The position numbers and the translations under genes were made by a program. Positions 1 through 9,748 of a stretch of DNA of 64,000 bases are shown here, in pieces (position 1 is the first letter of the stretch; each line of letters starts with the position of its first letter). Under the pieces are notes generated by a model. The model searched no databases and was not told the origin of the DNA. It worked only from the letters and a program-made list of their open reading frames with translations. The stretch covers positions 59,519 to 123,518 of the forward strand of contig NZ_JAUQOM010000009.1 in the NCBI RefSeq assembly GCF_030580935.1. Direction: 5' to 3'. The stretch is from Sphingobium cyanobacteriorum. GTDB taxonomy: Bacteria > Pseudomonadota > Alphaproteobacteria > Sphingomonadales > Sphingomonadaceae.

Positions 1-1
1 A

Positions 2-598
2 CATGATCGCTGGATGGCGGCCAAGCTGGTGCAGGGCTGGACCCATGGCCCGGTGCGGGACGACGCCCGCCGGCTGCACCCCGACATCGTGCCCTATGAT
101 GACCTCAGCGAAGCGATCAAGGATCTGGACCGGGAACAGGTGCGGATCATGGCGCGGTTGCTGAGCGCGTCGGGCAGGCGCGCGCTGCGGGGGCTGACCA
201 TCGCCTTGACGCCGGGCGGCGACGCGGTCGCGGCCGATCCGGCGGCGGTGCTGGACGCGCTCGCCACCCGCTATCCCGACCGCGCGCCGATCTTCCTGGG
301 CGATCTGGCCGATCCCTGGTCGCGGGCGATGCTGGCGGCGGTGCAGGCGCGCGGGGCATTGGTGCAACTGACGCTGCGCGACCATGCGCAGGCGATCCTG
401 GACGGCCTGCCGGGCGGCGCGGCGCGGGTGGCGGCGGAGCTGATCGCGGCGGCCGACCGCATCCATGCCGTGCCGCCGGGCGACGACTGGCTGGCGGCGC
501 AGGGCGAGTTGCGGCTGGCGGCGACGCCCGGCGACGATGCCCGCGCCATCGTCCTGGCACCGGACGGCGCGATCCTGCGCGCGCCATGGATAGGCTGA
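2..598 (+). CDS. RyR-domain protein, C-terminal part (5' end outside window)
   Basis: The reading frame is open from the first complete codon, so the true start lies upstream of the window. The first 45 or so visible residues match the bacterial RyR (ryanodine-receptor-type) domain: a WM..L..GW...PVRDD..R.HP..VPYD.L pattern followed by a charged DLDREQVR segment. The remaining 150 residues are Ala-rich and I cannot assign them. In bacteria RyR domains sit in multidomain proteins, often with nucleotide-binding or ion-channel domains; the ligand here is unknown. The stop overlaps the next gene by 13 bases, so translation is probably coupled with the lipid-transport permease. Confidence 0.7.
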   Translation, partial: HDRWMAAKLVQGWTHGPVRDDARRLHPDIVPYDDLSEAIKDLDREQVRIMARLLSASGRRALRGLTIALTPGGDAVAADPAAVLDALATRYPDRAPIFLGDLADPWSRAMLAAVQARGALVQLTLRDHAQAILDGLPGGAARVAAELIAAADRIHAVPPGDDWLAAQGELRLAATPGDDARAIVLAPDGAILRAPWIG

Positions 599-1353
599 CC
601 GGACCGCGCAAGCCGATCGCCGCGATCGGCGCGGGAATATGGCTGACCCTGCGCGCGGCGCGGGGGATGGGACAGCGCCTGATCGCGGGCGATGCGCTGG
701 CGCAACGGCAACTGGCCGACGGGTTGCCGCTCCATATCTGGCGGCCGCTGCGCACGCTGCTGCCGCTCGCCGCGCTGGCGGGGATGATCGCCGGGATCGG
801 CGCGGCCCGGCTGCTGACCATCTATAACGCGCAGATTCCGGTGCTGGGCGCGCTGGCGCAGATTTTGCCACGCGACATCGTGCCACTGCTGGTCGGGCTG
901 TTCGCATCGGGCAGCGTGTCGGTGGCGATCGCGGCGCGGCTGGGGGCGATGGCGCTCAACCGGGAGATCGACGCGCTGGAGGCGCTGGGGCGCGATCCGG
1001 TCGCCCATGCGCTGGGACCGGCGCTGGTGGCGGTGCTGCTGTCGACGCCGATCCATATGGCGCTGGCGGGGGTGGCGGCGATCCTGGGCTGCGCGCTGCC
1101 GCTGGCGCTGATCGCCAATGTCGGCTGGCCGCTCTGGGCCGGATTCGCCTTCTCGCACGATGCCGCGCAGGCGATGCTGACCGGCATGGCCAAGGTGTTG
1201 CTCTATGCCCTCATTGCCTTTGCCGTGGGCAGCGCGGTGGGCGCGCGGCCGGTGCGGTCGCCCGCCGATATCGGCCGCCGCGCGATCACCGCCTTCACCG
1301 CCGGGCTGCTCGGCATCTTCGCGGCGGCGGCCTTGTGGACGGGGCTGGCATGA
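586..1353 (+). CDS. MlaE-type ABC transporter permease
   Basis: This 255-residue polytopic membrane protein is the permease of an Mla/MCE retrograde phospholipid transporter. Hydrophobic segments lie near residues 57-80, 88-118, 143-168, 172-190, 198-215 and 232-253. The MlaE hallmark is present at residues 126-138, REIDAL followed by LGRDP, in the cytoplasmic coupling loop. The family partners an ATPase (MlaF), an MCE protein (MlaD) and periplasmic or lipoprotein partners in the inner membrane. The start overlaps the RyR gene and the stop overlaps the ATPase gene as ATGA, so the three form a translationally coupled block. Confidence 0.88.
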   Translation: MDRLTGPRKPIAAIGAGIWLTLRAARGMGQRLIAGDALAQRQLADGLPLHIWRPLRTLLPLAALAGMIAGIGAARLLTIYNAQIPVLGALAQILPRDIVPLLVGLFASGSVSVAIAARLGAMALNREIDALEALGRDPVAHALGPALVAVLLSTPIHMALAGVAAILGCALPLALIANVGWPLWAGFAFSHDAAQAMLTGMAKVLLYALIAFAVGSAVGARPVRSPADIGRRAITAFTAGLLGIFAAAALWTGLA

Positions 1354-2036
1354 GCGCGCTGCTGGCCTTCGACGCGGTCAGCCTGGTGCTGGGCGGGGCG
1401 CGCCTGCTGGACCGGATCGACCTGACGGTCGGGCCGGGCGAGCGGGTCGGCATCGTGGGCGACAGCGGCGCGGGCAAGGGCTGGTTGCTGAAACTCGCGA
1501 TCGGGCTGGCGCATCCGGGCAGCGGATCGGTGCGGCTGATGGGGCAGGATCTGGCGACGACCGACGCCGATGCGCGCCGCCTGTTGCGCGCCCGCTGCGG
1601 CGTGGCGATGCAGGGCGGGTCGTTGCTGGGGGAGCTGAGCATAGAGGAGAATATGCGGCTGGCGATCGGCACTGGCGGCGGGCGGGTGGCGCGGCGGATC
1701 GACCGGCTGTTGCTGGAATTCGGGCTGGAGCAGGCGGCCGCAACCCGCGCCGACAGGCTCTCGATCGGCGAGCAACGCCGCGCCGAACTGGCCCGCGCCT
1801 TCATGCGCGATCCTGAATTGCTGATCCTGGACGAGCCGTTCGAGGGCGCCTTCGCGCGTGGCGAGGGGCTGGAGGCGCAGGTGCGGCGGCGGATCGTGCC
1901 GCAGGGCCGCGCGCTGCTGCTGCTGACACAGGACATGGTGCTGGCCGGGCGGCTGTGCGAGCGGCTGTATCGGCTGGAGCGCGGACGGCTGCTTCAGCAG
2001 GCCGCCGCCGACACCGTACCCGCCGCAACATCCTGA
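1350..2036 (+). CDS. MlaF-type ABC ATPase subunit with degenerate motifs
   Basis: This 228-residue protein has the order of ABC-ATPase motifs: Walker A-like GDSGAGKG (37-44), Q-loop Q88, signature-like LSIGEQ (137-142), Walker B LLILDEP (157-163), and an H-switch position occupied by Gln (TQD, Q194). I chose the ATG at 1350 because it overlaps the permease stop as ATGA; a start 15 bases upstream is in frame but less natural. Three positions differ from a normal MlaF: the Walker A Ser/Thr after the Lys is Gly, the LSGGQ signature is altered, and the switch His is Gln. Walker B Asp and Glu are intact. It pairs with the preceding permease. Confidence 0.82.
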   Translation: MSALLAFDAVSLVLGGARLLDRIDLTVGPGERVGIVGDSGAGKGWLLKLAIGLAHPGSGSVRLMGQDLATTDADARRLLRARCGVAMQGGSLLGELSIEENMRLAIGTGGGRVARRIDRLLLEFGLEQAAATRADRLSIGEQRRAELARAFMRDPELLILDEPFEGAFARGEGLEAQVRRRIVPQGRALLLLTQDMVLAGRLCERLYRLERGRLLQQAAADTVPAATS

Positions 2037-2584
2037 ACGAAGGCGGCGACCGCCTGCTCGATCGCCTGCTGGAAGGCGGCGGCGCGAACGGTGCCGGCGG
2101 CGGCGGCGATCGGCGCGCTGGCGCAATAGCGGCCCGCGCCTATGGCACTGCCCTGTGTCACCTGCGTCACGTCGAAGGCGACGACCGCGCGCGCGGCCCC
2201 GGCATCGCTCACCTCCTCGAACCGATCGAGCGCCGCCACCACGCGCCGGTCGGCGGCGAGCGGCAGGCCGGGGCCGGTGACGCTGGCAAAGCGGCTGCGC
2301 AGCCCGGCGACCAGGGCGCGGGTCAGGCTGTCGGCTGGCGCGTCCTCCCAGAAATAGGTGGCGGCCTGGCGAATTTCGCCGGGTGCGGCGGCATCGACAT
2401 AGGCGTAGCGCTGGCCTGCGATCAGGCCATGGGCCTGCACCGGCGCGACCGCGAAGCTGGGCGTGGCAGCGGGCGCAGCAGCCGTAAAACGGGGCGACAG
2501 CCGCATCGTGACGGACGCATCGCCGCCCTTGAGCGCGGCACAGCCGGCGAGCGCCAGCAGCAGGAACGGGGCAAGGCGCGTCAC
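1994..2584 (-). CDS. ABC-type transport auxiliary lipoprotein (PqiC/LptE-like)
   Basis: This 196-residue protein begins at a GTG overlapping the MCE gene's stop (GTGA), with a GGAGGAC ribosome site just upstream. It starts VTRLAPFLLLALAGCAAL, a lipoprotein signal with lipobox Ala-Gly-Cys, so it should be lipidated and face the periplasm. The mature part, with paired beta segments and a C-terminal Ala-rich helix, fits the auxiliary lipoprotein family that accompanies MCE transporters. Its 3' end overlaps the 3' end of the convergent ATPase gene by 43 bases. It probably completes the lipid-transport system encoded on both strands here. Confidence 0.75.
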   Translation of the reverse strand: MTRLAPFLLLALAGCAALKGGDASVTMRLSPRFTAAAPAATPSFAVAPVQAHGLIAGQRYAYVDAAAPGEIRQAATYFWEDAPADSLTRALVAGLRSRFASVTGPGLPLAADRRVVAALDRFEEVSDAGAARAVVAFDVTQVTQGSAIGAGRYCASAPIAAAAGTVRAAAFQQAIEQAVAAFVQDVAAGTVSAAAC

Positions 2585-3561
2585 TTCTGTCCTCCGGGCG
2601 GGGGCGGATCGGCGTAGCGCTGGCCGCGAATCGCATAGGTCGGGTCGCCCGCCAGCCGGTCCGACAAGGTGCCCAGGCTGGCGCTGGTCCGCTCCAGATT
2701 GGCGCTGGTCGCGATCAGCGAGGCCGACGCACCCTCCAATATGCCGCGCACTTCGCCCGCGCTGCTGCGGCTTTCGGTCAACAGCCCGGCGATGTTCGCC
2801 TGATTTTGCGCCACCAGCGCCTGGGTTTCGCGCAGGATGCCGTTCAAGGCGGCAACGTCGATCTCCGACGCGCGGCCGGTCGCCTGGCGGACATGCGACA
2901 GGGTGAGCGCGATATCGCCCTTGCCCGGCGTGAAGCTGCGGTCGAGCTGGGTGCTGAGGCTGTTGAGCGCCGCGAGCGTCTGGGTGGCGTTGCGCGCGAC
3001 CTGCGCCATGTCGACCGCCGATCCGTCGCCCTGGAGCATGGCGGCGAGCCGTTGCGCCATGGCATTGGCGGTGCGGGCGACCGCAGCGGCTTCCCCGATG
3101 GCCAGCGCTGCCGTTTCGAACAGGTCGGCCGGGCGGCGGCAGCCGGTCAGGTCCGCTGCGCCCGGCACCGGATCGCAGCCATAGGCGCGGCGGGCGGCGG
3201 CGCATTGGGCGCCCGCGGTTTCGAGCGCCACCAGTTCGATGCGCGGGGCGGTAAGCGGATTGGCGGAGGCGACGGTGGCGAAGGAACAGGGCGATGGCCG
3301 CCACGCCCTGTCCACGCCCATCGTCACGGCAAAGGTGCGGCTTGGCCCGTCAAGGGCGATCGCCCGGACCGAACCGATCGGCGCGCCGCGAAAATAGACC
3401 TGCACGCCGGGCGACACCCCCTCCACATCGTCCAGCATGGTGGCGACGACGCGCTGGCGGAAGAAGGGATCGGGCACCAGCGCCACGATCGCGACCAGCG
3501 CGACCGCGATCAGCGCGGCCCCTGTTCCCCATCGGATCTGCGTTGCCGAGTCCGGCGCCAT
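2581..3561 (-). CDS. MlaD/MCE domain lipid-transport protein
   Basis: This 326-residue protein has one N-terminal transmembrane anchor (about residues 13-31) and an MCE domain (about 38-115, with VSPGVQVYFRGAPIGSV), followed by a long helical tail as in MlaD-family substrate-binding proteins. The ATG at 3561 has GGGGAG seven bases upstream and is preferred over an in-frame start 48 bases earlier. An unusual insert after the MCE core carries four cysteines (C92, C120, C129, C141), which could form disulfides in the periplasm. The stop overlaps the auxiliary lipoprotein gene. Its permease and ATPase partners lie on the other strand in convergent orientation. Confidence 0.85.
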   Translation of the reverse strand: MAPDSATQIRWGTGAALIAVALVAIVALVPDPFFRQRVVATMLDDVEGVSPGVQVYFRGAPIGSVRAIALDGPSRTFAVTMGVDRAWRPSPCSFATVASANPLTAPRIELVALETAGAQCAAARRAYGCDPVPGAADLTGCRRPADLFETAALAIGEAAAVARTANAMAQRLAAMLQGDGSAVDMAQVARNATQTLAALNSLSTQLDRSFTPGKGDIALTLSHVRQATGRASEIDVAALNGILRETQALVAQNQANIAGLLTESRSSAGEVRGILEGASASLIATSANLERTSASLGTLSDRLAGDPTYAIRGQRYADPPPPGGQK

Positions 3562-3605
3562 GGCCACTCTCCCCGCGCCCAGAACAGACCCGCGCGGGGC
3601 GCTTG

Positions 3606-6600
3606 TCAAGCGCCGAAGCCGCCGCCGCCCGGCGTTTCGATGACGAAGGCGTCGCCCGCCCGCAACTGCGCCGTGGCGGTGGCACCAAGCAGCTCGACGC
3701 GGCCGTCGGCGCGCTCCACCCGGTTGCGGCCCACATCGCCGGGCTGGCCGCCAGCCAGGCCGAAGGGCGGGACGATGCGGCGGTTGGACAGGATGCCGGC
3801 GGTCATATCCTCCAGAAAGCGTATGCGGCGCAACGCGCCATCGCCGCCATGATGCCGTCCCGCCCCGCCCGATCCGGCGCGGACGGAAAAGGCTTCCAGC
3901 AGCACCGGAAACCGGGTTTCCAGGATTTCTGGATCGGTCAGGCGGCTGTTGGTCATATGGGTCTGGACCACGTCCGCGCCGTCGAAATCCGGCCCGGCCC
4001 CGGCCCCGCCCGCGATCGTTTCATAATATTGATGGGCGGCGTTGCCGAAGGTAAAATTGTTCATCGTCCCCTGCGCTCCGGCCATGACGCCCAGCGCGCC
4101 GAACAGGGCGTCAGTCACGACCTGGCTGGTTTCGACATTGCCCGCGACCACGGCGGCGGGATGGCGGGGACGCAACATCGACCCTTCGGGCACGCGCATG
4201 GTGACGGGTTTGAGGCACCCGTCATTCATCGGCACCGCTTCGTCGATCAGCGCGCGCACGACATAGAGGACGGCGGCGCGAACGATCGCAGCGGGAGCAT
4301 TGAAATTCCCCGGCAACTGGGCGGACGTACCGGCAAAATCCACGGTGGCGGCATGGGCCTGGCGGTCGATGGAAACAGCGACGTGAACAGATGCGCCATT
4401 ATCCATCTCATAGGTGAAACGGCCATCGGCCAGCTTGCCGATCAGGCGGCGGACGGCGGCTTCGGCCTGATCCTGAACATGGTCCATATAGGCGGACACC
4501 GTTTCGGTTCCGTAACTTTTGCAGATGCGGCGCAGTTCGCTCGCGCCCTTGGCGCAGGCGGCGATCTGGGCGGACAGGTCAGCGATATTCTGGTCGATGT
4601 TGCGCGCGGGGTGCGGGCCGGACGCCAGCAGCGCGCGGATCGCCGCTTCGCGAAAATTGCCCTGATCGACCAGCAGCAGATTGTCGATCAATATCCCCTC
4701 TTCCACCACCGACCGGCTGCCGGGCGGCATGGAGCCGGGAGTGATGCCGCCGATATCGGCATGATGGCCGCGCGCGGCGACATAGAAGCTGGGCCTGTCG
4801 TCCTCCACGAACACCGGCATGACCACGGTGACATCGGGCAGGTGGGTGCCGCCATCATAGGGGGCGTTGAGCGCATAGACATCGCCCGGCAGCATCCCGC
4901 GCCCGTCGATCGGGACGCCATCCGCGCCCGCCCCGCGCCGGCGCAGGATCGCGCGGATGCTGTCCCCCATACTGCCCAGATGTACCGGCATATGCGGCGC
5001 GTTGGCGACCAGATTGCCCGCCGCATCGAACAGCGCGCAGGAAAAATCGAGTCGCTCGCGGATGTTGACGGATGAGGCGCTATGCTGGAGCGCCGCGCCC
5101 ATTTCCTCCGCTATCGCCATGAACAGCCCGCCCATCACCTCCAGCCGCACCGGATCGACGGCGCTGGCGTCGCGGCTTTCGGGCCGGGGCCGGGGCACAT
5201 GGCGGGTCAGGATCAGGTTGCCATGGCGGTCGAGCCGCGCGCGCCAGCCCGGCTCGACCGCCGTGGTGGAGACGGGGTCGATGATGAGCGCGGGACCGTC
5301 GATGATGCTGTGCGCGGACAGGCCGGCGCGGTCGTGCACGGGCGCGGTTTCGCCCGCATAGTCGACATGCGCAATGGGTGGCGCGGCCTGCCCGGCGATG
5401 GCGACGATGCCGCCCATATCCTCGGCGGTGGCGGCAATCGCCTCCACCCGCGCCATGTCGATCAGGATGCGGCCCTGCCCCGCAAAGCCGAAGCGGGCCT
5501 GATGCTGGGTCAGGAAATCGGCGCGCATGGTGTCGGCGTCCGCCAGCGGCACGTCGAACAGGCTGTCGGTGCCGTCATAGCGCAGCCGCAGCAGCGTTTC
5601 GATCCGGTCGGCCTGGGGCAGGTCGGCGCGCGCCTCGGCGCTCAGCGCGGCCAGTGCCGCGTCAAGCCCATCGTCCCCCAGCGGCAGCGCGATCGTCCTT
5701 TCCCGCACCGCGCGCCGGTCCGCCAGGCCCATGCCATAGGCCGACAGCACGCCGCCCAGCGGATGGATCATCACCCGGTCCATGCCCAGCGCGTCGGCGA
5801 CCAGGCAGGCATGTTGCCCGCCCGCCCCGCCGAAACTGGCCAGTGTATAGCGCGCCACGTCATGGCCGCGCGCAACCGATATGCGCTTGATCGCATTGGC
5901 CATGCTGGCGACGGCGACGGCGATGAAGCCCTGCGCGGCGTCGCGCGGGGTCATGGCGCGGCCGGTCTGCGCCTCCACCTGCGCGCACAGCGTAGCAAAG
6001 CGCGCTTCGACCGCCTGCACGTCCAGCGGCTGGTCGCCATTGGGGCCGAACAGGCTGGGGAAATGGTCCGGCTGGATCTTGCCCAGCATGACATTGCAGT
6101 CGGTGATGGTGAGCGGCCCGCCGCGCCGGTAGCAGGCGGGGCCGGGCACCGCGCCCGCGCTTTCCGGGCCGACGCGGAAACGCCCGTCGACGAACGAGCA
6201 GATGGAGCCGCCGCCCGCCGCGATGGTGTGGATGCGCATCATCGGCGCGCGCAGGCGCACGCCCGCCACCTTCGCCTCATTGTCGCGCTCATAGGCGCCG
6301 GCATAATGCGACACATCGGTCGATGTGCCGCCCATGTCGAAACCGATGACTTCCCTGAAGCCCGCCTGCTCCGCCGTGCGGGCGAGGCCGACGATGCCGC
6401 CGGCCGGGCCGGACAGCACCGCATCCTTGCCCCGGAACAGGTCGCCGCGCGTCAGGCCGCCGCTCGACTGCATGAACAGCATGTCGGCCTCCGCCCCCAG
6501 CGCGTCGCGCAATCCGTCGACATAGGCGCGCAGCACCGGGGAGAGATAGGCGTCCGCCAGCGTCGTGTCGCCGCGCCCGACCAGCTTGATCAGCGGCGCG

Positions 6601-7169
6601 ACATCATGGCTGGCGCTGATCTGGGTAAAGCCGATGTCCGCCGCGATCCGGCCCAGCGCCTGTTCATGCGCCGGGTAGCGATAGCCATGCATCAGCACGA
6701 TCGCGACGGCGCGCAGTCCCCTGTCATAGGCCGCCTGTAACGCGGCGCGGGCGGCGGCTTCGTTCAGGGCGACGCGCACCGTGCCATCGGCCATCACCCG
6801 CTCGTCAATCTCGACCACATCGGCGTGGAGCGGATCGGGCAGGCGGATGGCGCGCGCGAACAGCTCCGGCCGTTCCTGCGTGCCGATGCGGATCGCGTCG
6901 CCAAAGCCGCGCGTGATCGCCAGCAACACCGGCTCGCCCTTGCGCTCCAGCAGCGCATTGGTGGCGATGGTGGTGCCGATGCGCAAGCTGCACGGTGGGA
7001 TCGCGCCCTCGCCCGCCCCCGTCAGCCGCCGCACCGCCTCCACCGCCGCATCGGCATAGCGTTCCGGGTCGCTCGACAGCAATTTGGCGGTGTGCAGCCC
7101 CCCTTGCGGGTCACGCGCCACCACATCCGTGAAGGTGCCGCCGCGGTCGATCCAGAATTGCCATGCCAT
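3606..7169 (-). CDS. 5-oxoprolinase (fused hydantoinase A/B)
   Basis: This 1187-residue cytoplasmic enzyme is a HyuA-HyuB fusion, the usual length of ATP-dependent 5-oxoprolinase, which opens 5-oxoproline to glutamate in glutathione and peptide turnover. The N-terminal [11 protein letters not shown] motif (8-18) and the [11 protein letters not shown] motif mark the actin-like ATP-binding HyuA half. The HyuB half starts near residue 690 ([17 protein letters not shown]) and includes [18 protein letters not shown]. The substrate cannot be settled from sequence alone; related hydantoinases and carboxylases share the fold, but the fused form favours 5-oxoproline. It lies 48 bases after the DUF1489 gene in the same direction. 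Confidence 0.9.
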   Translation of the reverse strand: MAWQFWIDRGGTFTDVVARDPQGGLHTAKLLSSDPERYADAAVEAVRRLTGAGEGAIPPCSLRIGTTIATNALLERKGEPVLLAITRGFGDAIRIGTQERPELFARAIRLPDPLHADVVEIDERVMADGTVRVALNEAAARAALQAAYDRGLRAVAIVLMHGYRYPAHEQALGRIAADIGFTQISASHDVAPLIKLVGRGDTTLADAYLSPVLRAYVDGLRDALGAEADMLFMQSSGGLTRGDLFRGKDAVLSGPAGGIVGLARTAEQAGFREVIGFDMGGTSTDVSHYAGAYERDNEAKVAGVRLRAPMMRIHTIAAGGGSICSFVDGRFRVGPESAGAVPGPACYRRGGPLTITDCNVMLGKIQPDHFPSLFGPNGDQPLDVQAVEARFATLCAQVEAQTGRAMTPRDAAQGFIAVAVASMANAIKRISVARGHDVARYTLASFGGAGGQHACLVADALGMDRVMIHPLGGVLSAYGMGLADRRAVRERTIALPLGDDGLDAALAALSAEARADLPQADRIETLLRLRYDGTDSLFDVPLADADTMRADFLTQHQARFGFAGQGRILIDMARVEAIAATAEDMGGIVAIAGQAAPPIAHVDYAGETAPVHDRAGLSAHSIIDGPALIIDPVSTTAVEPGWRARLDRHGNLILTRHVPRPRPESRDASAVDPVRLEVMGGLFMAIAEEMGAALQHSASSVNIRERLDFSCALFDAAGNLVANAPHMPVHLGSMGDSIRAILRRRGAGADGVPIDGRGMLPGDVYALNAPYDGGTHLPDVTVVMPVFVEDDRPSFYVAARGHHADIGGITPGSMPPGSRSVVEEGILIDNLLLVDQGNFREAAIRALLASGPHPARNIDQNIADLSAQIAACAKGASELRRICKSYGTETVSAYMDHVQDQAEAAVRRLIGKLADGRFTYEMDNGASVHVAVSIDRQAHAATVDFAGTSAQLPGNFNAPAAIVRAAVLYVVRALIDEAVPMNDGCLKPVTMRVPEGSMLRPRHPAAVVAGNVETSQVVTDALFGALGVMAGAQGTMNNFTFGNAAHQYYETIAGGAGAGPDFDGADVVQTHMTNSRLTDPEILETRFPVLLEAFSVRAGSGGAGRHHGGDGALRRIRFLEDMTAGILSNRRIVPPFGLAGGQPGDVGRNRVERADGRVELLGATATAQLRAGDAFVIETPGGGGFGA

Positions 7170-7217
7170 GACCCGGTGATGGCGGGCCGCGCGTGCGATG
7201 GCAAGCGCGCAGAGGCG

Positions 7218-7616
7218 TTACACCAGCCCCAGGCGGCTGAGTTCGCCCAGCAGCGCAGGGGGCATGGCATCGCGGTCATCCGCTTCGCCATGCCCCAGGT
7301 CGGGCGGGGCATCCTCGCCCTCCAGGTAGCGCCAGCCCTGATGCGCGCGCTTTGGCTGGCTGCGCACGGGGATCAGGCGCGGTTCCAGCCGCACCCAGTA
7401 ACGGCCCTGCCCGGTTTCCTCGAACCCCAGGATCGGGCTGCGCCCCACCAGCATATGGCCATGAATCCAGTAGAGCGACCCGCCCGCCATCTCCGCCACC
7501 CGCTTGGGCAGGTAACGGGTGGTGATCCGCGCCTCGCCCGCATGGCTTTCCAGCCAGGCGCGCAAGGTGGCGGGGCTTTCGCTTCGAAAGGCGATCTTGG
7601 TGATGTGCAGCGGCAT
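7218..7616 (-). CDS. DUF1489 family protein
   Basis: This 132-residue protein matches the alphaproteobacterial DUF1489 family: start MPLHITKIA, then TTRYLPKR, GGSLYWIHGHMLVGRSPILGF and a C-terminal basic QPKRAHQGWRYL segment. No enzymatic function is established for the family. It lacks a signal peptide or membrane segment and should be cytoplasmic. It lies 39 bases after mgtE and 48 bases before 5-oxoprolinase, so the three may be cotranscribed; the contents do not suggest a shared pathway. Confidence 0.85.
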   Translation of the reverse strand: MPLHITKIAFRSESPATLRAWLESHAGEARITTRYLPKRVAEMAGGSLYWIHGHMLVGRSPILGFEETGQGRYWVRLEPRLIPVRSQPKRAHQGWRYLEGEDAPPDLGHGEADDRDAMPPALLGELSRLGLV

Positions 7617-7655
7617 AGGCGGCCTAGATGGGCAGCGGCAGGCACGCGATCAACA

Positions 7656-9089
7656 TCATGTCAGGAAGATCGTCGCGAGGCCGAGGAAGGTGAGGAAACC
7701 CAGCGAATCGGTCATCATCGTCACGAACACCGCCGACGACACGGCGGGGTCGATATTGGAGCGGTCGAGCGTCACCGGGATCAGCACGCCCGCCAGGCCC
7801 GCAACCATGTTGTTGAGCAGGATCGCGGTGGCGAACACCAGCGACAGGCCAGGCTGGCCGTAGATCAGATAGGAACCGATGCCGATCAGCACCCCTAGCA
7901 CCGACCCGTTGGTGACGGCGATGCGGAATTCGCGCACGATCATGCGCCAGGTGTTGGAACTCGTCACCTGATTGGTGGCGATGGCGCGCACCATGACCGC
8001 CAGCGTCTGCGTCCCCGCATTGCCGCCCATGCCCGACACGATGCCCATCAGCGCGGCGAGCAGCGCCAGATGCTCGATCGTCTTTTCGAACAGGCCGACC
8101 ACCGACGCGGCGATCATCGCCGTGCCCAGATTGACCACCAGCCAGACGAGGCGGGTGCGCACGGTCATCAGGATCGGCTGGTTGATGTCGCCTTCGCCCG
8201 CGCCCGACAGGCGGAGAATATCCTCGCCCGCTTCTTCGGCGATGATGTGGACCACGTCGTCCACCGTGATCATGCCGACCAGCCGGCCGCCGGCATCGAC
8301 CACGGCGGCGGAGATGAGCGCATATTTCTGGAAGCGCAGCGCCACTTCTTCCTGGTCCATGTCGACCGGGATCAGCGTCTGTTCGCGCCGCATCAGGTCG
8401 GCCATGGCGATGCCGCGCGGGCAGGTGAGCACCCAGCTAAGCTGGCAGGTGCCGATCGGCTTGTGCGCGGCATCCACGACGAAGATTTCCCAGAAGTCGC
8501 GGGTCAGGTCATCATTGTCGCGCAGATAGTCGATCACCTGCCCGACCGTCATATGTTCGGGCACGGCGACCAGATCGCGCTGCATCAGGCGGCCGGCGGA
8601 TTCTTCGGGGTAGGACAGCGCGCTCTGGATCGCGGCGCGATCTTCCGGGTCGAGCGCGTCGAGGACGGCCTGCTGGTCGGCCTCCTCCATGTCCTCGATC
8701 ATCGCGACCGCGTCGTCGGTGTCGAGTTCGGCCGCGAATTCCGCCACCTGTTCGGGCGCGAGATCGCCGATCAGGTCCTCGCGGACATAATCATTGAGTT
8801 CCGACAAAACTTCCGCGCCGACCAGGTCGCCCAGCGCGGCCGCCACTGCGCCGCGCCGTTCGGCCGGCGCAAGTTCGAGCAGGTCGGCGATGTCGGCCGG
8901 GTGGAGCGGCGAAACGAGATCGCGCGCACGTTCGCTGTCGCCATCCTCGACCGCGTCGAGCACGGCATTCAGGAAGGCAGGTTTCAGCCGGTCATCCTCG
9001 TCCAGGCCGGTTTCGGCCTGCCCGGTCGGGCTGGTGTCAAATTCTTCCCCATGGATAAGGGGTTCGGCTGAATCGCCGCGCTCGCTCAT
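7656..9089 (-). CDS. mgtE: Magnesium transporter MgtE
   Basis: This 477-residue protein has the full MgtE layout: an N-terminal superhelical domain (about 35-150) rich in DLLELAP and DDAVAMIEDM repeats, paired CBS domains (about 150-275), and a C-terminal five-helix membrane domain with the conserved GMGGNAGTQTLAVMVRA segment. It is a Mg2+ channel gated by cytoplasmic Mg2+ through the N and CBS domains. I chose the ATG at 9089 (AGGGGG upstream) over an in-frame start 66 bases earlier that lacks a site. It is divergent from the cyclophilin gene across 144 bases. Confidence 0.92.
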   Translation of the reverse strand: MSERGDSAEPLIHGEEFDTSPTGQAETGLDEDDRLKPAFLNAVLDAVEDGDSERARDLVSPLHPADIADLLELAPAERRGAVAAALGDLVGAEVLSELNDYVREDLIGDLAPEQVAEFAAELDTDDAVAMIEDMEEADQQAVLDALDPEDRAAIQSALSYPEESAGRLMQRDLVAVPEHMTVGQVIDYLRDNDDLTRDFWEIFVVDAAHKPIGTCQLSWVLTCPRGIAMADLMRREQTLIPVDMDQEEVALRFQKYALISAAVVDAGGRLVGMITVDDVVHIIAEEAGEDILRLSGAGEGDINQPILMTVRTRLVWLVVNLGTAMIAASVVGLFEKTIEHLALLAALMGIVSGMGGNAGTQTLAVMVRAIATNQVTSSNTWRMIVREFRIAVTNGSVLGVLIGIGSYLIYGQPGLSLVFATAILLNNMVAGLAGVLIPVTLDRSNIDPAVSSAVFVTMMTDSLGFLTFLGLATIFLT

Positions 9090-9233
9090 GGCGCCCCCTA
9101 CTGTCCGGTTCCTGTAACATGCTGTCGCTTTCGCCGATGCACAGCAGAATTGCAATGGGAGAGAGCGCTTCCATCGGCGGCATTAGCCTTTATATGGGCT
9201 GCCATACCCTTCCCCCGGCAAGAGAGGATTCCC

Positions 9234-9686
9234 ATGGCCGACGAAACGCTCACCCTCACCCTCGACAGCGGCGGCGACGTCGTGATCAAGCTGCGCCCCG
9301 ACCTGGCCCCCGGCCATGTCGAACGCATCACCACGCTGGCCAAGGACGGCTTTTATGACGGCGTGGTGTTCCACCGCGTCATCCCCGGCTTCATGGCGCA
9401 GGGCGGCGACCCGACCGGCACCGGCATGGGCGGATCGAAGCTGCCCGACATCAAGGCCGAATTCAGCCGCCAGCCCCATGTGCGCGGCGTCTGCTCGATG
9501 GCGCGCGCGTCGAACCCGAACAGCGCCAACAGCCAGTTCTTCATCTGCTTCGACGACGCCACCTTCCTGGATGGCCAATATACCGTCTGGGGCGAAGTGA
9601 CGTCGGGCATGGAACATGTCGACGCCCTGCCCAAGGGCGAGCCGCCGCGCACGCCGGGCAAGATCGTCACGGCGACGGTGGCGTAA
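9234..9686 (+). CDS. Cyclophilin-type peptidyl-prolyl cis-trans isomerase
   Basis: This compact 150-residue cyclophilin has the conserved FHRVIPGFMAQGGDPTGTG active-site segment (Arg, Phe and Gln of the catalytic pocket) and the NSQFFI motif. There is no signal peptide at the chosen ATG (AGAGAGGA upstream), so it is the cytoplasmic PpiB-like form that speeds proline isomerisation during folding. It is monocistronic, with a hairpin directly after the stop. Confidence 0.92.
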   Translation: MADETLTLTLDSGGDVVIKLRPDLAPGHVERITTLAKDGFYDGVVFHRVIPGFMAQGGDPTGTGMGGSKLPDIKAEFSRQPHVRGVCSMARASNPNSANSQFFICFDDATFLDGQYTVWGEVTSGMEHVDALPKGEPPRTPGKIVTATVA

Positions 9687-9709
9687 CAACCACCGCGCGC
9701 GCGAACAGG

Positions 9710-9741
9710 AAAGCCCGGCCTTTGTGAAAAGGTCGGGCTTT
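9710..9741. terminator. Bidirectional rho-independent terminator
   Basis: AAAGCCCGGCC and GGTCGGGCTTT form an 11-bp stem with one G-T wobble around a 10-base loop. The stem has an A tract on one side and a T tract on the other, as expected for a terminator serving the convergent cyclophilin and lipoprotein genes. Confidence 0.75.
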
Positions 9742-9748
9742 CCTGCGT

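Noticed and set aside
3294..6740. Long open frames on + opposite 5-oxoprolinase
   Set aside because: These are shadows of the real minus-strand gene and lack start context or motifs.
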